Positions 15,725 to 24,636 of a stretch of 64,000 nucleotides of DNA are shown here, piece after piece. Where the stretch lies: NCBI GenBank assembly GCA_964503275.1, contig CAZCZO010000004.1:116928-180927 (forward strand), in the 5' to 3' direction. The notes under the pieces were generated by a model that saw only the letters and a list, made by a program, of their open reading frames with translations, searched no databases and had not been told where the DNA came from. Position 1 is the stretch's first letter, and every line of letters begins with the position of its first letter. The position numbers and the translations under genes were made by a program. The DNA is from DASRAP01 sp964503275. GTDB lineage: Bacteria > Gemmatimonadota > Gemmatimonadetes > Gemmatimonadales > Gemmatimonadaceae.

Positions 15725-16353
15725 TGGTGCGCCGTGCGCGGTCGGAGGCGCCTCGCTGGCCGCGCAGTGCGGCGCGCACGGCGTTGCTCGATGCCGCCCT
15801 GCATGAGTTCCGCGCGAGGGGCTATGCCGACACCACGGTCGACGACCTCTGCCAGGCGGCTGGGGTGACCAAGGGGGCGTTTTTCCATCACTTCGCCACC
15901 AAGGAGGCCCTGGGTGTCGCGGCCGTCGAGCACTGGTCGGAGGTCACGGGCGCCCTGTTCGCGTCAGCGGACTATCACCGGCACGCGGATCCGGTGGACC
16001 GCGTGCTGGCGTACCTCGACCTGCGGGCGGACTTGGTGCAGGGTTCCGCGGCCGAGTACAGCTGTGTGGCGGGGACGCTCGTGCAGGAGATCCATGCCTC
16101 GCATCCCGCGATCCGTCAGGTGGCCGGTGCGAGCATCCTCGGCGGCATCGCGCACATCGAGCGGCACGTGGAGGACGCACTCGCCGCACATCCGGTGCCG
16201 GGGATGACCGCGCGGGCGATGGCGCAGCATATCCAGGTGGTGCTACAGGGCGGCTTCGTGGTGGCGAAGGCGTTGAACGACGCCGAGGTGGTCCGCGACA
16301 GCGTGCGGATGCTGCGTGCGTGGGTGCTGTCGGTGTTGCGTCCCTCCGCGTAA
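15721..16353 (+). CDS. TetR/AcrR-family transcriptional regulator
   Basis: DNA-binding repressor of 210 residues. The N-terminal HTH lies at about residues 20-65: LLDAALHEFRARGYADTTVDD, then LCQAAGVTKGAFFHHFATKE, a textbook TetR helix-turn-helix. The C-terminal ligand domain (70-210) belongs to the AcuR/YjdC-like group. Its start overlaps the preceding VOC stop by 4 bp. The palindrome at 14727-14748 within the operon promoter is the obvious candidate operator, which would make the operon self-regulated and inducible by an unknown small molecule. Confidence 0.88.
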   Translation: MMVRRARSEAPRWPRSAARTALLDAALHEFRARGYADTTVDDLCQAAGVTKGAFFHHFATKEALGVAAVEHWSEVTGALFASADYHRHADPVDRVLAYLDLRADLVQGSAAEYSCVAGTLVQEIHASHPAIRQVAGASILGGIAHIERHVEDALAAHPVPGMTARAMAQHIQVVLQGGFVVAKALNDAEVVRDSVRMLRAWVLSVLRPSA

Positions 16354-16425
16354 GTTCGTTGGGCCCAGCGTGCGCATGACCGCGCGCGGTGCTGGTGCGC
16401 GACACGGGCCCTCAGACCCAGCGGT

Positions 16426-16959
16426 ATGGCACGCATCGTCGGATACATCGCGTCCAGTTTGGACGGATACGTCGCCACCATGGACGACCGGGTGGATTGG
16501 CTGGATGGCTACGAGGGCATGGACCTCGGCGAGCACGACGCGCAGCACTTCATGGCGCGCATCCGCACGGTGGTGATGGGTCGTGCGACCTATGACTTCG
16601 TCGAGCGCGCTGGCGTGGCCTGGCCCTATGCGGAGCATCGGGCCTATGTGGTGACGTCACGACCGATCGCCGCGCCCGTGGGCGCGCTGGAGATCCGCTC
16701 GGACGTGGACGCCCTGATCGCAGAGTTGCGCGCCCTCGATGACGGCGACGTGTGGATGCTCGGCGGTGGCCGACTGCAGATGGCGTTCCTCGAGCGTGGC
16801 GCGCTGGATGCGCTGGAGGTCTACCTGATGCCCGAGCTGATCGGTGGTGGTCGACCGCTGTTCCCGGCGACGGGACTGCGCCGCAGCGCGCGGCTGCTGA
16901 GTGCCTCGGCGCTGGACCGGGGCTGTGTGCGCTTACACTACTCCTTTGCTGATGCCTAA
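16426..16959 (+). CDS. Dihydrofolate reductase-like protein (RibD C-terminal family)
   Basis: Cytoplasmic NADPH-type reductase of 177 residues in the RibD_C/DHFR superfamily. Motifs are VGYIASSLDGYVA at the N-terminus, TVVMGRATYDFV, the AYVVTSRPI strand, and MLGGGRLQMAFLERG near residue 110, where NADPH would bind. It lacks signatures of housekeeping FolA, and proteins of this YyaP/YwjB-like group have no established substrate. It is followed with an 8-bp overlap by a secreted beta-propeller gene, probably only for compaction. Confidence 0.8.
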   Translation: MARIVGYIASSLDGYVATMDDRVDWLDGYEGMDLGEHDAQHFMARIRTVVMGRATYDFVERAGVAWPYAEHRAYVVTSRPIAAPVGALEIRSDVDALIAELRALDDGDVWMLGGGRLQMAFLERGALDALEVYLMPELIGGGRPLFPATGLRRSARLLSASALDRGCVRLHYSFADA

Positions 16960-18184
16960 GCCCCTCGCATTCGCCGCACGCGTGCTCACACTGATGGCGG
17001 GCACCGCCGTCGTCGCGGCGGCACAGAGCGCGGCGGTGCCGATGCTGCGGCTGACGCGCGGCGTGGAGTTCCCCGAGGCCTTTTCGAGCGTCGGTGGCCT
17101 CCACGAGTTGCCGAACGGCGAGCTGCTGTTCCTGGATCGGCAGGAGAAGCGCATCGTCCGCCTGGACTTCGCGTCGGGACGTGTGAGCGATGCGGCCCGG
17201 CAGGGCAGCGGGCCGCTCGAGTTCGCGCCGACCGGTGGCTTCGTTCGGTCGCCAGCCGACCGCCCGCTGTTCCAGGATATCCAGCAGACGCGTCTGCTGC
17301 GCTTCGACGCAGCGGGTCGTCCCACGGGGACGGTCTCGCTGGGGAGTGGCATGGAGGCGATGATGGCGATGGGCGCGATGCTGTACGCCGACACCGCGGG
17401 CCGCGTGTACAGCCTGCTGCGCCCGATGCGCATGCCGTCCCCCCGAAGCGGGACGATGCCGACGGGCCAGATGACGCTGGACGACAGTATGACCGTCGTG
17501 CGATTCCTGCCAGGTGATGCTCGACGCGACACGGTGCTGCGGGTCCGCAGCCCGCTCAGCGGGACCAACACCCGCTACACGACGACTCCGACGCTGGTGA
17601 CGGCCCGCACCACGGTGCCCGACGGCCGTTCACACGACGTGTTCACGTTCTTGCGTGACGGGCGCATCGCGGTGCTCTCGGGCAGCGAGTACCGCGTGCG
17701 CTTCATCGGTGCGGACGGCCGCGAGACGCGGGGGCCGCTGGTGCCGTCGCAGGCGCGTCCGATCACGGCGGCGATGCAGCGTGCGGCCGTGGACTCGATG
17801 CGGGCCCAGATGGCGCGTGCCAAGGTCGAGAGCGACAAGCAACGTGCGGAGATGCTGCAGCGGATCCCCGCAGGCGTGGACCTGCCGCTGCCGCGCACGG
17901 AGTTCATCGTGGAGGCGCCGGAGCGATGGCAGCCCGAGCTACCGCGCTGGGCCGCGCTCAGCAGCGACGGGCTCGGCCGCCTGTGGGTCGCCGTGCCGAG
18001 CGATCTGCTGGGAGCACTGGCGCACATCGACATCCTGAGTCCTGCCGGTGCGTTGCTCGCGCGACTGGAGCCGCCGCGCGACGAGTCGATGGCCGGGTAC
18101 ACCAGCGCGTGGGTGTACACGACGCGCACGGATGCGGATGGGCTGGTGTATCTGAAGCGGTATCCGATGCCGGCGCTGCGCTGA
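16952..18184 (+). CDS. Secreted 6-bladed beta-propeller protein
   Basis: Exported propeller protein of 410 residues. The start at ATG 16952 gives a signal peptide MPKPLAFAARVLTLMAGTAV ending near VAAAQS. The mature N-terminus LTRGVEFPEAFSSVGGLHEL is nearly superposable on the protein at 12325 (FPEPFSSVSGF). The EK.I..LDF.SG pattern and the GSGPLEF turn also recur, so the two are paralogues separated by about 4 kb. A helical stretch at about residues 275-310 (MRAQMARAKVESDKQRAEML) interrupts the propeller. Role unknown. Confidence 0.7.
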   Translation: MPKPLAFAARVLTLMAGTAVVAAAQSAAVPMLRLTRGVEFPEAFSSVGGLHELPNGELLFLDRQEKRIVRLDFASGRVSDAARQGSGPLEFAPTGGFVRSPADRPLFQDIQQTRLLRFDAAGRPTGTVSLGSGMEAMMAMGAMLYADTAGRVYSLLRPMRMPSPRSGTMPTGQMTLDDSMTVVRFLPGDARRDTVLRVRSPLSGTNTRYTTTPTLVTARTTVPDGRSHDVFTFLRDGRIAVLSGSEYRVRFIGADGRETRGPLVPSQARPITAAMQRAAVDSMRAQMARAKVESDKQRAEMLQRIPAGVDLPLPRTEFIVEAPERWQPELPRWAALSSDGLGRLWVAVPSDLLGALAHIDILSPAGALLARLEPPRDESMAGYTSAWVYTTRTDADGLVYLKRYPMPALR

Positions 18185-18188
18185 GCGC

Positions 18189-18214
18189 GCGCGGGAGGCG
18201 ACCGCCCCCCGCGC
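18189..18214. terminator. GC-rich hairpin between convergent genes
   Basis: A stem of 7 bp (GCGCGGG/CCCGCGC), one mismatch and 3 more pairs with a 4-base loop, in the 40-bp gap between the convergent propeller and S9 peptidase genes. No T-tract follows on either side, so it is a plausible but imperfect bidirectional terminator. Confidence 0.45.
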
Positions 18215-18224
18215 CGCACAGCCG

Positions 18225-20804
18225 CTACTGCGCGCGCGTCACCCCCGTCCCCGCCCCACGCAGGTGCACGTCGAGCCACGCCAGCATACGGCCCCAGAGG
18301 TCGAGGTCGCTCTGGATGGTGTAGAACCAGTGGTCCTCGTGGTGGTACAGGTACATCGACGCCGGCTTGCCGAGGCCCTGGAGCGCGGCGTACATGCGCT
18401 GCGACGAGATCACGCTGGTGCCGGCGTTCTGATCCTCGAAGGAGTGATAGAGCAGCAGTGCACCGGAGAGATTGTCGGCCCGCAGGAACGGCGACATGTC
18501 GAGATACGTGGCCTGCGCTTCGAAGAAGTTGCGGCGTTCGCTCTGGAAGCCGAAAGGCGTCAGCGTGCGGTTGTACATGCCGTCCCCCGCGATCCCGGCC
18601 TTGAAGTCCGGCATGAGCGACATCGCATTCACGGTGCTGAACGCGCCGTAGCTGTGCCCGCCGATCGACATCTTGTCACGGTCCACGAAGCCCGAGTCCA
18701 CCACAGCATCGAGGACGGCGCGCAGGTTCTCGACGAGGTCGCGGGTGTAGTTGTCGTTCATGCGGCCCGAGTCCCCGTAGATGGGGATGTCGGGCTCGAT
18801 ATGCACGTACCCATGCGCCACGAAGAGCTTGGTGCTCACCGACGGTCGCGCCGACGGCAGCAGCGGATAGCGATTGATGTTGGTGCTGTAGCGGGAGCGC
18901 TGGTAGGCCTCGACGGTGGCGTATTCGCGCGGGTAGAACCACACGAGGCCGGGCAGGCGCGTGCCGGGGCGCCAGTCCCGCGGCAGCGTGACATCGACCC
19001 AGAACTGGCTGCCGTCGCGCTGGCGCGTGACCGGGAAGCGCTTGCGGACCGCGCCACTGAGCTCCGGCGCGGCGTCCTGGTTCGCAGTGAGCTTCCGCTC
19101 GGTGCCGGCTCCGGTGAGCCACACGTCGGGGATCACGGTGGGGGATTCGCGAAGGACCACGAATTGGGTCAACGCGTCATCGACCGGCGCGATGAGCTCC
19201 TCATGCAGCTCGGCCGGGCTGTCGAGCACGCGGGTGCGCGTGTTGCTCCCCAGCGCGAGCCGGTCCGTCCAGGGCCGAGGCGCACGGCGGTGCCACTCGG
19301 CGCCGGGCGCACGGGTGCCGCTGACCAATACGCTGGCCCGGTCACGACTCAGCACCACGTACTGCGCGTTGCCGATGCTGCGGGACACCAAGGTCCCCGC
19401 GGTGGAGTCGGGCGTGGCGGCCGCACCGCCGCCGCCGAAGCCACCACCGCCGCCGAGCGAGACGCTGCGGCCAAGGTCGAAGCGCTGCGTGGGGTCGGCC
19501 ACCCGTACCGCACGCGTGCTGCCACTGTCGCTGTAGAACAGCGTACTGCTGTCGGTGCTGTACCGCGGGTTGGCGAGCTGACGGCCGCCGCGCAGGATGA
19601 CGGTGGTGTCGCCCGCACCGAACGGTGGATCCCAGCGCACCACGCGTGTCTCGACGGGCGCGGGCTGTGAGCCCTGAGCCGCCCCGGTGACGGCGAACTG
19701 CAGGAAGAGCATGCCAGGGCCGATCGGATTCCATTGCAGGTTGCGACGCGCGGTGTCCACCGCGCCGGGCCGCGCACCTGCGCCGCCGGGTGCCGCGCCC
19801 GGTGCACCGCCGCGCCCCCCTTCGCGCAATGGCGTCTCGGCGAGTGTCGTCAGCACGCGGCCGTTACGGTCCCAGAGCTCCTGTACGCTGCCGAAGGCAC
19901 TCACCGGGACGAGATACGAGAACGGCTCGGTCATGCGCGTCACGCGAAGGTGCGCGCCGTCGTGCGAGGCGTCGATCGCGCGGATCATCGCGGGCGCGCC
20001 CACCTCGGTCACACGGCGCGTACGCACATCGATCAGCGCCGCCTGGCCCGTGCTGTGCCACATGAGTCGGGCCTTGTCGTGTGGGTCCTCGAGCAGGTCG
20101 AAGTGCACCGGCTGCGGGACGGCCTTGGACTCCGTGAGCCGGACCTGCGGGCCGTCGAGCGCACCGCGGGCGTCGCGGGTGGGCTCCGGGGCACGGCGGG
20201 TGGGAACGAGGACCGCGACGACCTGCTGTCCGTCGCCGGTGAACGACAGCTCTGTGACGAGATTCGCGAGGAGCGGACGCTCGCTGAGCCGCGTGCTCTT
20301 GCCGCTGGCGACGTCGACCACATACGCGTAGCTCGCCGTCTCGAAGTTCGCGATGTATGCGATGTGCCGCCCTGTCGGTGACCAGCGGGGCGCGGAGATG
20401 GATGCGCCCTTCGGCGTCTCGAGCACACGCTCCGCGCCGCTGCGTGGATCGATCAGCGAGAGGCCGAAGCGCGTGCTGGTCGTCAGGCTGCGCGCACGGC
20501 CGGCGACGGCGTCGAGCACGAGGCCGCCCAGATATTCGCGCGGCCGAGCGTTGATGGCGATGTCCGAGCGGTCGGTGCCGGTGGCCCGCAGGAACCATCG
20601 CCCGTCCGGGCTCTGGTCCGTGAAGCTGATGTCCACGCGCGGCGTCGTCATGATCTCGGCGACACGCGCGGGTGGCCTGACGTACTGCTCGGTGCGCAGG
20701 ATGGCCTGTGGGTCCCAGGCCGCGGTGCCGGAGGACTGGGCGGCGAGGGGGGCGGCGCTGAGCGCGAGCAGGAGCGGGAGCAGGCGGGTGGACGGCTGCG
20801 GCAT
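18225..20804 (-). CDS. Secreted S9-family prolyl oligopeptidase-type peptidase
   Basis: Exported serine peptidase of 859 residues. Signal peptide: LLPLLLALSAAPLAAQ. An N-terminal beta-propeller of WD-like repeats (SPDGRWFLRATGTD, APRWSPTGRHIAYIA) is followed by an alpha/beta-hydrolase domain from about residue 610. The catalytic triad is recognisable: Ser718 in GGHSYGAF, Asp791 in YHSFEDQNAG and His825 in HHEDHWF. A Gly/Ala-rich insert (about residues 332-350) and a second run, GGGGGFGGGGAAA, sit in propeller loops. It likely degrades short peptides in the periplasm. It is convergent with the upstream propeller gene and divergent from the Na/Pi transporter gene. Confidence 0.85.
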   Translation of the reverse strand: MPQPSTRLLPLLLALSAAPLAAQSSGTAAWDPQAILRTEQYVRPPARVAEIMTTPRVDISFTDQSPDGRWFLRATGTDRSDIAINARPREYLGGLVLDAVAGRARSLTTSTRFGLSLIDPRSGAERVLETPKGASISAPRWSPTGRHIAYIANFETASYAYVVDVASGKSTRLSERPLLANLVTELSFTGDGQQVVAVLVPTRRAPEPTRDARGALDGPQVRLTESKAVPQPVHFDLLEDPHDKARLMWHSTGQAALIDVRTRRVTEVGAPAMIRAIDASHDGAHLRVTRMTEPFSYLVPVSAFGSVQELWDRNGRVLTTLAETPLREGGRGGAPGAAPGGAGARPGAVDTARRNLQWNPIGPGMLFLQFAVTGAAQGSQPAPVETRVVRWDPPFGAGDTTVILRGGRQLANPRYSTDSSTLFYSDSGSTRAVRVADPTQRFDLGRSVSLGGGGGFGGGGAAATPDSTAGTLVSRSIGNAQYVVLSRDRASVLVSGTRAPGAEWHRRAPRPWTDRLALGSNTRTRVLDSPAELHEELIAPVDDALTQFVVLRESPTVIPDVWLTGAGTERKLTANQDAAPELSGAVRKRFPVTRQRDGSQFWVDVTLPRDWRPGTRLPGLVWFYPREYATVEAYQRSRYSTNINRYPLLPSARPSVSTKLFVAHGYVHIEPDIPIYGDSGRMNDNYTRDLVENLRAVLDAVVDSGFVDRDKMSIGGHSYGAFSTVNAMSLMPDFKAGIAGDGMYNRTLTPFGFQSERRNFFEAQATYLDMSPFLRADNLSGALLLYHSFEDQNAGTSVISSQRMYAALQGLGKPASMYLYHHEDHWFYTIQSDLDLWGRMLAWLDVHLRGAGTGVTRAQ

Positions 20805-20998
20805 CGGGAGACGTGAGGAAGTGAGGGGGTACGGTGTGGCTACGCGTGGCGCGACGCGGGTGTTGCTGGCGCAGCGGCGCGCGGGGTGCGCGGGGCGCCG
20901 GAAAGCGCGACCGAATCGTTACGTTGGCGCCGTATCGAGGCACAGCGTGGCGGGCTTGCTTACACGGTTCGGCTCCAAGTTCGCTCTTTTCGCCGCCT

Positions 20999-22594
20999 AT
21001 GTCGACCGTCCTCAGCGCGCTGCTCTCCGGGCTCGGCCTCTTCTTCGTGGGGGTCAAGCTCATCCCGACCCATCTGTGCGAGATGACGGGTCGGGAGGTG
21101 CGCAACCGGGTGGCGTCGCTGGTGGACCATCCCTGGCGCGGGGCGCTGGTGGGGTTGGTCGCGGGGGCGGCCACGCAGAGCACGAATGTCGTCACGTTCA
21201 TCATGACGAGCCTGCAGTCGGCCGGCCTGATCGATGTGCGGCGGGCGATGCCCGTGATCATCTGGGCCAACGTCGGCACGTCGGTCCTGGTGATGGTGGC
21301 CACGGTGGACATCCGCGTGGCCGTGTCGATGCTCCTCGCGGTGGTGGGGCTGGCCTATTACCTGGACGTGGATCGGTCGACGCGCTTCCGGCACCTCGCC
21401 GGCGCGCTGCTCGGGGTGGCGCTGCTCTTCCTGGGGCTCCAACTCATCAAGGGTGGCGCGGCCCCCCTGCAGGAGATGGAGTCGGTCCGCACGGCGCTCC
21501 AGCGCGCGAGCGCGTGGTGGGCCGCCCTGTTCCTCGTGGGCGCGCTCGTCACCGCCGTGCTCCAGTCGTCGGGGACGGTGTCCGCGATCGCGGCGACGAT
21601 GGCGTCGGTGGGCATGCTCACCATGGAGCAGACCGTGCTGATCATCTACGGCGCCTCGGTGGGCTCGGCGGTCAGTCTCTGGTTCCTGAGTGCGGCGTTG
21701 CATGGGGTGGCACGACAGCTCGTCGTGCTGCAGGTGCTCTTCAAGGGCCTCGCCGCCGCCGTGATGCTGGTCCTGCTGTGGGTCGAGCTGACGTTGGGGA
21801 TCCCGCTGGTCATCGCCCTGGTCACGCCGTTGGGCAGCAACACCGGCATTCAGTCCGCCTGGGTGTTCCTCCTGTTCCAGCTGGTCGGTGCGGCGATGCT
21901 GACGCTGGGCTTCGACCCGGTGCACCGCCTGATGCAGCGCTGGTCACCGCCCAACCGGCAGGAAGCGCTGTCGCAGCCGCAGTTCATCTACGCGCAAGCG
22001 GCGGACGATGTCACCTCGGCGATGGAGCTGGTCGAGCGCGAACAGCAGCGCCTCGCCACGATGCTGCCGGATGCGCTCTCGACCGCCGAGCGCGACGCGG
22101 GGCTCCCACCCCGCGAATCGCCGGCGGCGCTGCGTGCGGCGAACCACGCGATCACCGCGACCATCGACGAGTTCGTGACCACACTCCTGGACCGGCACAG
22201 CGATCGTGCGGCATTGGATCACCTGCTCGGACTGCGCGCCCGGAACCAGTTGTTGGTGGAACTGGCCGCGGGGGTCGAGCAATTCGATGCGCTGGTGCGG
22301 ACCATCGATGCGCCCGAGGCCACCGCAGTCTCCGAGGCATTGGTCGAGTCGCTGCACTTCGTGTTGGTGACGCTGTCCCATGCTCTGACCGCGGAGGGCG
22401 CGGACGATGCGGCGATGCTGCGCGACATGACCGCGGACCGCAGCACCCTGATGGACGGGGTCCGCAAGCGGCTGCTGTCCGAGGGCCAGGCGCTCCCGTT
22501 CGCCACGCGCGAACAGTTGTACGGGGCGACGAGCGTGTTCGAGCGGCTGATCTGGCTGGTGCGGCAGTACGTGCAGTTGGTGCCCGCGCGCTGA
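20999..22594 (+). CDS. Na/Pi cotransporter family protein
   Basis: Inner-membrane protein of 531 residues related to NptA/YjbB. The two inverted half-repeats each carry the family's QS motif: TQSTNVVTFIM (first) and LQSSGTVSAIA (second). The membrane part spans residues 1-310. The C-terminal cytoplasmic part (about 320-531) is helical and resembles a PhoU-like domain. ATG 20999 was chosen because residues before it look like non-coding translation. The first motif has Thr where a second Ser is common (QSTN versus QSSS). Substrate assignment, phosphate or another anion, is uncertain. Confidence 0.82.
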   Translation: MSTVLSALLSGLGLFFVGVKLIPTHLCEMTGREVRNRVASLVDHPWRGALVGLVAGAATQSTNVVTFIMTSLQSAGLIDVRRAMPVIIWANVGTSVLVMVATVDIRVAVSMLLAVVGLAYYLDVDRSTRFRHLAGALLGVALLFLGLQLIKGGAAPLQEMESVRTALQRASAWWAALFLVGALVTAVLQSSGTVSAIAATMASVGMLTMEQTVLIIYGASVGSAVSLWFLSAALHGVARQLVVLQVLFKGLAAAVMLVLLWVELTLGIPLVIALVTPLGSNTGIQSAWVFLLFQLVGAAMLTLGFDPVHRLMQRWSPPNRQEALSQPQFIYAQAADDVTSAMELVEREQQRLATMLPDALSTAERDAGLPPRESPAALRAANHAITATIDEFVTTLLDRHSDRAALDHLLGLRARNQLLVELAAGVEQFDALVRTIDAPEATAVSEALVESLHFVLVTLSHALTAEGADDAAMLRDMTADRSTLMDGVRKRLLSEGQALPFATREQLYGATSVFERLIWLVRQYVQLVPAR

Positions 22595-22621
22595 GGGCGC
22601 TCGAGGTGTGACCGCTGACGC

Positions 22622-23266
22622 TCAATGCGGCGCATGTGTGGGACGTGCCATCCGCCAGGCGAACCAGGCGAGCACTCCACCGGCAAGGACGTCCACGATG
22701 TAGTGCTGCTTGACGAAGATCGTGCTCACGCTGACCCCGACGGCGAGCCCCATCAGCAGACGCCGCCTGCGCGCCGGGACCTGCACGGCCTGCACCGCGA
22801 TCCAGCTCAGGGTCACGTGCAGGCTCGGGAAGTGGTTGTACGGCCCGTCCCGGTACTTCAGCGAGAGCAGCCAGGTGTGGAGCGAGTCCACGTGCAGTGT
22901 GGGTCGCTCGAAGTACACGGGGAAGATCAGGTACGTCGTGTAGGCCAGCCCGAGTGCGATCGCGAGCGCCCGCATGAGACGGACGAATTGCGGATACTCA
23001 CGCACGGTCAGGACGAGGAGCGGCCCCACGAAGAAGGTCAGCAGGTAGAGATATTCGAAGACGGGCAGGAAGGGGAGACGCTCCTCCCCGGGGAGGAACA
23101 GGGTGTACGCGCGGCGCCCCGCACTGAGCAGGTTGATGGGGACGTAGGTGACCGTGAACAGCAGGTACCCCAGCAGCGCGACCAGCGCGAAGGGGCGCCG
23201 GCGCATCTGCCCATCGGGGGTGCGCAGCCAGTCCCGGACGCTGTCGCGCCAGCGCTCGCGGCTCAC
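22622..23266 (-). CDS. PAP2-superfamily membrane phosphatase
   Basis: Membrane phosphatase/phosphotransferase of 214 residues with about six hydrophobic segments. The C2 signature is NHFPSLHV (Ser and His) and the C3 signature is STIFVKQHYIVDVLAGG (His and Asp). The C1 Lys/Arg segment is less clear, near YFERPTL. The layout resembles the inositol-phosphorylceramide synthase-like branch. It starts with GTG, overlapping the P450 stop by 4 bp (GTGA), and is the last gene of the coupled lipid cluster. It could act on a lipid phosphate made by, or supplied to, that cluster. The reaction is inferred only. Confidence 0.78.
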   Translation of the reverse strand: MSRERWRDSVRDWLRTPDGQMRRRPFALVALLGYLLFTVTYVPINLLSAGRRAYTLFLPGEERLPFLPVFEYLYLLTFFVGPLLVLTVREYPQFVRLMRALAIALGLAYTTYLIFPVYFERPTLHVDSLHTWLLSLKYRDGPYNHFPSLHVTLSWIAVQAVQVPARRRRLLMGLAVGVSVSTIFVKQHYIVDVLAGGVLAWFAWRMARPTHAPH

Positions 23267-24627
23267 GCGACCGGCCGGAAGGTCAGCGGGACGGCGCCGG
23301 CCGGCCGGAGCAGCATCATTGGCCGCGCGATCACGGGGTCGGCGCTCGCGGGCGCGAAGTCATAGCGACGCACGACGGCGGCGACGATGAGCAGGATCTG
23401 CTGCATCGCCATGTTGTTGCCGATGCAGGTCCGCGGGCCGCCGCCGAAGGGGAGGAAGGCGAAGGCGTGACGGTCAGCATCGTGCGCGGCCGCGAAGCGC
23501 GAGGGATCGAAGCGTTCCGCGTCGGGCCAGTGCGCGGGGTTGCGGTGCGTCCCGTAGATGTACGGGATGACCATCGTCCCCTTGGGGATGTGCAGCCCCG
23601 CCACCGCATCGTCCTGCAGCGCGATGCGGTCGATCATCCAGAAGGGCGGGTAGAGCCGGAGGGCTTCGTGCACCACCCGCGCGCTGTGCTCCAGCCGGTG
23701 GAGCATCGCCGGGTCCACCGGCGCATCCCCGATCACACGGCCGACCTCGGCGCGGATCGCCGCGACATGGTCCGGGTGCTGCGACAACAGGTGGAACACC
23801 CAGGTCAATGCGTTCGACGAAGTCTCGTTGCCGGCCACGAGCATCTGCAGGGTCTCGATCAGTGCGAGTGACTGATCCATGGGGCAGCCGGTGTCGTGGT
23901 ACGGGGTCTCCAGCACGATGCGCAGGAAGTCCGTCTCGCCGAGCCCGTCGGCGATGCGCGAGCGGATATGTCGCAGGGCGATCGCGTCCCCCTCCCGGCG
24001 CAGCCGCTGGTAGCGTTCCGTCTCGCCGCTGAGCCGGAACCAGGGGATCTTCCAGGGCTGTACGATCTGACGCAGCACGAACTCCTGGATCGCGGCGATG
24101 ATCTCGCCCAAGCGGTCCAACTCCGCTCCGGGGATGCTGCGTCCGAACAGCGAGCGCCCGACGAGCCGCAGGGTGAAGCGCACCATGGACTGATGGATGT
24201 CGATGGGGCCGCGCCGCGCGGCCTGGTCGAAGTCCTGCATCAGGTCGTGCAGGACCTCCTGTTGCATGGGCAAGAGCTTCGCGAGGTGGGGCGGCTTGAA
24301 GCCCTGCGCCAGCAGCTTGCGTTGGCGCATCCACTCCTCGCCGTGGATGTTCACGAGGCCGCGCCCCTGGAACTCGACCATGCGTTCGACCTGGATCTCG
24401 GACTTCACGTAGCCATCGCGGTTCACCCGCAGCACATGCTCGATCACCGCGGGGTCCGTGGTGACGATCGCCGGCCGGACGCCGCCGAAGTGCACGCTGA
24501 AGGTGGCCCCCAGCTCAGCGCGGTAGGTCTCGAAGACGGCGATAGGGTCCCGCACCATCGCCCGGGAGTCGCGGATGGCCCGGAGGCGGGCGATGTGCGG
24601 CGCATTGGTGAAGCGACCGGTGAGCAT
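23263..24627 (-). CDS. Cytochrome P450
   Basis: Haem-thiolate monooxygenase of 454 residues, no membrane anchor visible. The I-helix oxygen-binding motif AGNETSS (about 260), the K-helix EALR, the PERF-like region DAERFDPSRF and the haem loop FLPFGGGPRTCIGN with ligand Cys401 are all present. HGEEWMRQRKLLAQGF is typical of the C-helix of fatty-acid and CYP4/CYP110-like P450s. It lies 9 bp after the FAAL-reductase fusion and overlaps PAP2. The 4Fe-4S ferredoxin at 30370 could be its electron donor. The substrate is probably a fatty acyl derivative, by context. Confidence 0.9.
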   Translation of the reverse strand: MLTGRFTNAPHIARLRAIRDSRAMVRDPIAVFETYRAELGATFSVHFGGVRPAIVTTDPAVIEHVLRVNRDGYVKSEIQVERMVEFQGRGLVNIHGEEWMRQRKLLAQGFKPPHLAKLLPMQQEVLHDLMQDFDQAARRGPIDIHQSMVRFTLRLVGRSLFGRSIPGAELDRLGEIIAAIQEFVLRQIVQPWKIPWFRLSGETERYQRLRREGDAIALRHIRSRIADGLGETDFLRIVLETPYHDTGCPMDQSLALIETLQMLVAGNETSSNALTWVFHLLSQHPDHVAAIRAEVGRVIGDAPVDPAMLHRLEHSARVVHEALRLYPPFWMIDRIALQDDAVAGLHIPKGTMVIPYIYGTHRNPAHWPDAERFDPSRFAAAHDADRHAFAFLPFGGGPRTCIGNNMAMQQILLIVAAVVRRYDFAPASADPVIARPMMLLRPAGAVPLTFRPVA

Positions 24628-24636
24628 AGGGCGACC

